Part shown: piece by piece, positions 60,542 to 64,000 of the stretch | Layout: each line of letters begins with the position of its first letter | Position numbering within the stretch: the first letter of the stretch is position 1 | Assembly: GCF_029633825.1 (NCBI RefSeq) | Contig: NZ_CP090641.1 | Location: 1,922,001-1,986,000, forward strand | DNA: 64,000 nucleotides | Reading direction: 5' to 3' | Source: Burkholderia contaminans | GTDB lineage: Bacteria > Pseudomonadota > Gammaproteobacteria > Burkholderiales > Burkholderiaceae | Translations under genes and position numbers: made by a program | Notes under the pieces: model-generated | Told to the model about the DNA's origin: nothing | Databases searched by the model: none | Seen by the model: the letters and a program-made list of their open reading frames with translations, nothing else

Positions 60542-61321
60542 TCAGCCGAGGCTCGACCGCAACCGTGCGAGCGCCTGGTCGTGCGTGCGCTCGAACTTCA
60601 GCGGCGTGACGGCGACATACCCGTCACCGAGCGCGACCGTTTCCGAATCCGCATCGTCGTCGCGCGGCGAGCGGGCGAGCTTCAGCCAGTGATACTCGAT
60701 GTCGCGCGGATCGCGCCCCGACACGATCTCGACACCCTGCAGCGTACCGGCGCCCTGGTTCGTCACCTTCAGTCCGCGCACGTCCTGCGCCGGCCGCGGC
60801 GGGAAATTCACGTTCAGGCACGCGTCGCTGTCCCAGCCGGCGGCCACGAGCCGGCGAATCACGTCCGGCGCAAGCGCGCGCGCCGTATCCCACGGCACCG
60901 CGTTGCGATCGGTGAAGGCCTGGCTCAGCGCGATGGCCGGCACGCCGACCAGCATGCTCGTCATCGCGGCGCCCACCGTGCCGGAAAACACCGTTTCGGT
61001 ACCGAGGTTCCCGCCGCGATTCACGCCGGACAGCACGATGTCGGGCCGTGCGTCCTTCATCAGATGGCTGATCGCGATCGCGACGCAATCGCCGGGCGTG
61101 CCGCGCACCGCGAAGCGGCGCTCGCCCTTGCGATGCACGCGCAGCGGTTCGTGCAGGCTCAGCGAGTGCGACGTGCCGCTCTGGTCTTCCGCCGGTGCGA
61201 CGATCCACACTTCGCGGGCCAGTTGCGTGGCGACCTGTTCGAGCACGTCGAGGCCGGGGGCATCGAATCCGTCGTCGTTGGTGAGCAGGACACGGTCGAA
61301 CAGCGGGCGGTTTTCTTGCAT
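60542..61321 (-). CDS. surE: SurE-family 5'/3'-nucleotidase (paralogue)
   Basis: 259 residues. The metal-binding start VLLTNDDGFDAPGLDVLEQV has the invariant adjacent Asp pair. Further family motifs are IVAPAEDQSGTSHSLSLHEP, DIVLSGVNRGGNLGTETVFS and GTVGAAMTSMLVGVPAIALS. SurE enzymes are divalent-metal-dependent nucleoside 5'/3'-monophosphate phosphatases. In Burkholderia the primary surE normally lies beside pcm and nlpD; here it has unrelated neighbours, so it is probably a second copy. ATG 61321 is preferred over a frame extended by 23 codons. Confidence 0.88.
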   Translation of the reverse strand: MQENRPLFDRVLLTNDDGFDAPGLDVLEQVATQLAREVWIVAPAEDQSGTSHSLSLHEPLRVHRKGERRFAVRGTPGDCVAIAISHLMKDARPDIVLSGVNRGGNLGTETVFSGTVGAAMTSMLVGVPAIALSQAFTDRNAVPWDTARALAPDVIRRLVAAGWDSDACLNVNFPPRPAQDVRGLKVTNQGAGTLQGVEIVSGRDPRDIEYHWLKLARSPRDDDADSETVALGDGYVAVTPLKFERTHDQALARLRSSLG

Positions 61322-61501
61322 CGGGACGATCCTCGCGGAGTTGGGCAATGAGAGGGGAATGCAGCGTGGCGCAAGCCTCAAGGCTAGCATTCCCGCGTGA
61401 GGATCGTCGTGTCGCGCGGTGGGCGCGGATGTGAAAACGGGCGCATCGCGCGCCTGTTCGTCGGTGGCTGTGCCGCGGCGTGCGCGGCGGGGCGGAGTCG
61501 T

Positions 61502-61810
61502 TCAGCCGAGCAGGTGCCGCAGCAGGCCGGCCGACACGACGCCGACGATGACAGTCGGCAGGATCGACAGGCGCGTCGCCGCGATCAGCGTGATGGCCAG
61601 TGCGAGCAGGTCGGCCGGGCGCGTCGACACGAAGGCCGGCGCGATCACCGAGATCAGCACGCAGCCGGGCACGTTTTCCATCACCGACGCCATCCGCGGG
61701 CTCAGCGTGCGGTTGCGCAGCAGCACGTAGCCGAGGATGCGCGACAGATAGGTGGTCGACGCCATCAGCACGATCGTCGCGACCGTGCTGAAATCCGGGA
61801 AATCAGGCAT
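61502..61810 (-). CDS. azlD: AzlD-family branched-chain amino acid exporter subunit
   Basis: 102 residues, about four membrane segments. VLMASTTYLSRILGYVLLRN, then VMENVPGCVLISVIAPAF, is the AzlD pattern. It is the small partner of AzlC in a two-part exporter of branched-chain amino acids. Its ATG at 61810 overlaps the end of azlC by eight bases, so translation is coupled. Confidence 0.88.
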   Translation of the reverse strand: MPDFPDFSTVATIVLMASTTYLSRILGYVLLRNRTLSPRMASVMENVPGCVLISVIAPAFVSTRPADLLALAITLIAATRLSILPTVIVGVVSAGLLRHLLG

Positions 61811-62537
61811 CGCGCGGCTCCCACACCAGCGCGGCGATCAGCCCCGCGCAGGCGCCGGCCGCGACGTACCACGCGCCGGGCACGGCCAGGTGCGTGGCCG
61901 CGGCGACCACGAGGCTCACGAACCACGGGCGGCTCGCACGCATTCCCTTCCACATCCCGCGCAGCAGCACCAGAAACACGGCCGTGAACGCCATGTCGAA
62001 GCCATATTGCTCGACGTTGCCGATCGTCGGGCCGACGGCCGCGCCGAGCGTGGTCATCGAGATCCACGTCAGGTAGAGGCCCATGCAGATGCCCGCGTAA
62101 TAGGGCACGCTGATGTGCGTGGCCGAGCGGGCCCGGGCGTCGGCGAGCGACATCGCCCAGCTTTCGTCGCACATGAAGAACAGCGCGAAGAACGCGCGGC
62201 GGCGCGGCAGGCGGCGGATATACGGCTCGAATGCGGCGCCCATCAGGATGTGGCGCGAATTCACGAGGAACGACATCGCGACGATCAGCGCGATGTGCGG
62301 CGGCGACGACCACAGATGGATCGCCGCGAATTCGGAGCCGCCGCCGAAGTTCATGCCGGTCATCATCGGCACTTCGAACAGGCTCAGCCCTTTCTGCGCG
62401 GCCTGTGCGCCCAGCACGAGCGCGAACGGCACGAAACCCAGCATGACGGGCAGCGCCGCGCGCAATCCACGGCCCATCTCGGCGACATAGGCGGGCTTGT
62501 CGCGAAGCCCTGACGACGTTGAAACGCTACTGCTCAT
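61803..62537 (-). CDS. azlC: AzlC-family branched-chain amino acid exporter
   Basis: 244 residues with several membrane segments. Family motifs: ALPVMLGFVPFALVLGAQAA, PMMTGMNFGGGSEFAAIHLW, VNSRHILMGAAFEPYIRRLP, and FMCDESWAMSLADA. It forms the large subunit with AzlD. The start ATG 62537 lies three bases after GGAGGA; the longer frame reading continues antisense to the Lrp gene and is not credible. The gene is divergent from an Lrp/AsnC regulator, the usual azl arrangement in which an Lrp-type protein governs export. Confidence 0.9.
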   Translation of the reverse strand: MSSSVSTSSGLRDKPAYVAEMGRGLRAALPVMLGFVPFALVLGAQAAQKGLSLFEVPMMTGMNFGGGSEFAAIHLWSSPPHIALIVAMSFLVNSRHILMGAAFEPYIRRLPRRRAFFALFFMCDESWAMSLADARARSATHISVPYYAGICMGLYLTWISMTTLGAAVGPTIGNVEQYGFDMAFTAVFLVLLRGMWKGMRASRPWFVSLVVAAATHLAVPGAWYVAAGACAGLIAALVWEPRDA

Positions 62538-62540
62538 TAC

Positions 62541-62558
62541 TCCTCCTTCGGGGGAGGA
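62541..62558 (-). promoter_or_regulatory. Hairpin covering the azlC ribosome binding site
   Basis: On the minus strand TCCTCC and GGAGGA form a perfect 6-bp stem over a six-base loop; the right arm is the azlC Shine-Dalgarno, three bases before the ATG. Folding would block translation initiation. Confidence 0.55.
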
Positions 62559-62655
62559 ATTGTCTGCTTTTTTGACTCGAATCGGGTTGCGTTGTGGCCA
62601 GATTTTTCTCAGAATTTGGCATTGAACGCGTGATTTGTGAATTTTTTGGAATCGA

Positions 62656-63120
62656 ATGCCAATGAAACTTGACGCCATCGACCGCCGGATCCTGAGCGCG
62701 CTCCAGCGCGACGGCCGCATGCAGAACGTGGAGCTCGCGCATGAGGTCGGGCTGTCGCCGTCGCCGTGCCTGCGGCGTGTGCGCCTCCTCGAGGAAGCCG
62801 GCGTGATCGAGAAATACGTGGCCGTGCTGAATCCCGCGAAAGTCGGCAAGGGGCTGACGATCTTCACGCGCGTGTGGCTGAAGGGGCAGGACGCGGAATC
62901 GGTGAACCGTTTCGCCGAGGCCGTCCAGCAGATGCCGGAAGTCGTCGAGTGCCACCTGATGGCGGGCGATTGCGATTTCCTGCTGCGCGTCGTCGCGGCC
63001 GACATCGACGATTACCGGCGCTTCCAGATGGAATACCTCACGCGTATTCCGGGCGTGCTGAGCGTGAAGACCGACATCCCGATGCAGAAGGTCAAGCTCA
63101 CGTCGGCGCTGCCGACCTAG
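62656..63120 (+). CDS. Lrp/AsnC-family transcriptional regulator
   Basis: 154 residues. HTH domain (LDAIDRRILSALQRDGRMQN, ELAHEVGLSPSPCLRRVRLL) and C-terminal RAM ligand-binding domain (VWLKGQDAESVNRFAEAVQQ, VVECHLMAGDCDFLLRVVAA, IPGVLSVKTDIPMQKVKLT). It probably responds to branched-chain amino acids and controls the divergent azlCD genes 118 bp away. ATG 62656 or the ATG two codons later may be used. Confidence 0.9.
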   Translation: MPMKLDAIDRRILSALQRDGRMQNVELAHEVGLSPSPCLRRVRLLEEAGVIEKYVAVLNPAKVGKGLTIFTRVWLKGQDAESVNRFAEAVQQMPEVVECHLMAGDCDFLLRVVAADIDDYRRFQMEYLTRIPGVLSVKTDIPMQKVKLTSALPT

Positions 63121-63349
63121 CGCAACGCGGGTGCGTGGCTACGAGACGGACGGGTCGACGAACGGTCACGGCTCGGTGACAATCGCCCGATAGACTGACG
63201 AATCACACTGCTTCGAGCATGTCGCCCGTGATGTCGCGCGACGTTCGATGCGCAAGCAACTAACGGTCAATGTCGACGCGATCGGGCAGGCGGCGCTGCG
63301 CGCCGGGTCGCGCGCTGATGCGGATGCGTTTCTTCTTGTCGGGCCATTC

Positions 63350-63919
63350 ATGCAGCCAATCAACACGCCGTGGAATTCGCTGGAAATCGTCAAGCTCGTG
63401 CTCGGCGTGCTGACGCCGTTGTCGGTCGCGTGTCTCGGCTGGCTCGTCGCGCGCCGGCTGAAGCGGCTCGAACTCGTGCAGTGGACCAACCAGCGCTTGA
63501 TCGAGAAGCGGCTCGCGCTGTACGACGCGGTCGCGCCGCAGCTCAATGCGCTGCTGTGCTTCTACACGTGGATCGGCTACTGGAAGGACATTTCGCCGGA
63601 CGACGTGATCCGCGCGAAGCGCGAGCTCGACCGCACGTTCCACATCTACCGCTACCTGTTCGACGACGACGTGTACGACGCGTATCACACGTACATCCAC
63701 GCGCTGTTCGACGTGCATACGGGCCCGGGCCGCGATGCGCGGATCCGCTCGCTGATCCAGGCGCCCGACGGCGATCGCAGCGTGCACGGCGCGTATGAAT
63801 GGAAACCGGCGTGGTCGGACCGTTTCGCGACAGCGAACGTCGTGCCGAAGGACGACGTGCTGCGGTACTACACACAGTTGATGGAGCGGCTGCGCGTGGC
63901 GCTGGGCGCGACACGCTGA
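63350..63919 (+). CDS. Membrane-anchored protein of unknown function
   Basis: 189 residues from ATG 63350. One N-terminal membrane segment (LEIVKLVLGVLTPLSVACLG, then WLVARRLKRL) is followed by a soluble, charged domain rich in Tyr and Asp (AVAPQLNALLCFYTWIGYWK, VIRAKRELDRTFHIYRYLFD, DDVYDAYHTYIHALFDVHTG). No family is recognised. An in-frame ATG at 63248 would add 34 residues without a clear ribosome binding site. The remaining 81 bases to the window end show nothing. Confidence 0.6.
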   Translation: MQPINTPWNSLEIVKLVLGVLTPLSVACLGWLVARRLKRLELVQWTNQRLIEKRLALYDAVAPQLNALLCFYTWIGYWKDISPDDVIRAKRELDRTFHIYRYLFDDDVYDAYHTYIHALFDVHTGPGRDARIRSLIQAPDGDRSVHGAYEWKPAWSDRFATANVVPKDDVLRYYTQLMERLRVALGATR

Positions 63920-64000
63920 AGGCCGCGCGGCGTCCGCGCGCCGGTATCGAAATTCGCCACCCGGCGGCGCGGATATCCGTCCTTGCGCAAGAAGCGGGTG

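Noticed and set aside
61803..63005. A longer AzlC frame starting at 63005
   Set aside because: The extra part runs antisense across the Lrp gene; the ATG at 62537 has a proper ribosome binding site and begins the conserved family sequence.

Overview
The window (about 64 kb, GC-rich, high-GC codon usage throughout) looks like a secondary chromosome of a Burkholderia cepacia complex bacterium. Supporting this are the gene families present, the codon bias, and a cluster layout (hybrid kinase, giant adhesin, OmpA-like lipoprotein, two LuxR-type regulators, two more adhesins, second hybrid kinase, winged-helix regulator) that matches my recollection of the adhesin cluster around BCAM0218-BCAM0228 of B. 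cenocepacia. The species assignment is inference; no rRNA or tRNA gene is present to check it.

Layout. 1-1.9 kb: 3' end of a parvulin-type PPIase gene, then a SymE-like toxin gene with two duplicated HTH antitoxin-like genes. 1.9-32 kb: the adhesin cluster. Two large hybrid histidine kinases (each with histidine kinase, receiver and Hpt domains) flank three trimeric autotransporter adhesin (TAA) genes of 3926, 1520 and 947 residues. An OmpA-domain lipoprotein gene follows the first adhesin, and two regulators of the RcsB type lie between the adhesins. A winged-helix regulator with a degenerate receiver precedes the second kinase. Near-identical 14-bp palindromes resembling RcsB boxes lie upstream of all three adhesin genes and of one further envelope gene, so the cluster reads as one phosphorelay regulon.

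32-43 kb: a FixL/FixJ-like pair whose kinase gene carries a frameshift, an outer-membrane beta-barrel gene, a MarC-family gene, an orphan VapB antitoxin, a GlcG/HbpS protein, a voltage-gated K+ channel, an Lgt-like/TlpA fusion, an MFS transporter and a lipoprotein. In the intergenic spaces are three short transcription units that share a palindrome at exactly the same distance from a -10-like element and each end in an intrinsic terminator. They look like an undescribed family of co-regulated small RNAs.

43-53 kb: a mix of metabolic and transport genes (methyltransferase, GNAT, ABC exporter, aldo/keto reductase with a divergent LysR gene, ArsR regulator with a PLP decarboxylase), interrupted by a less GC-rich patch at 49.9-50.9 kb with an orphan immunity-like gene and a small repeat array. 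53-64 kb: a cupin protein, two tandem GH92 mannosidase lipoproteins, an SDR dehydrogenase, an octanucleotide tandem repeat, a SurE paralogue, an azlCD exporter divergent from an Lrp/AsnC regulator, and a membrane-anchored protein of unknown function.
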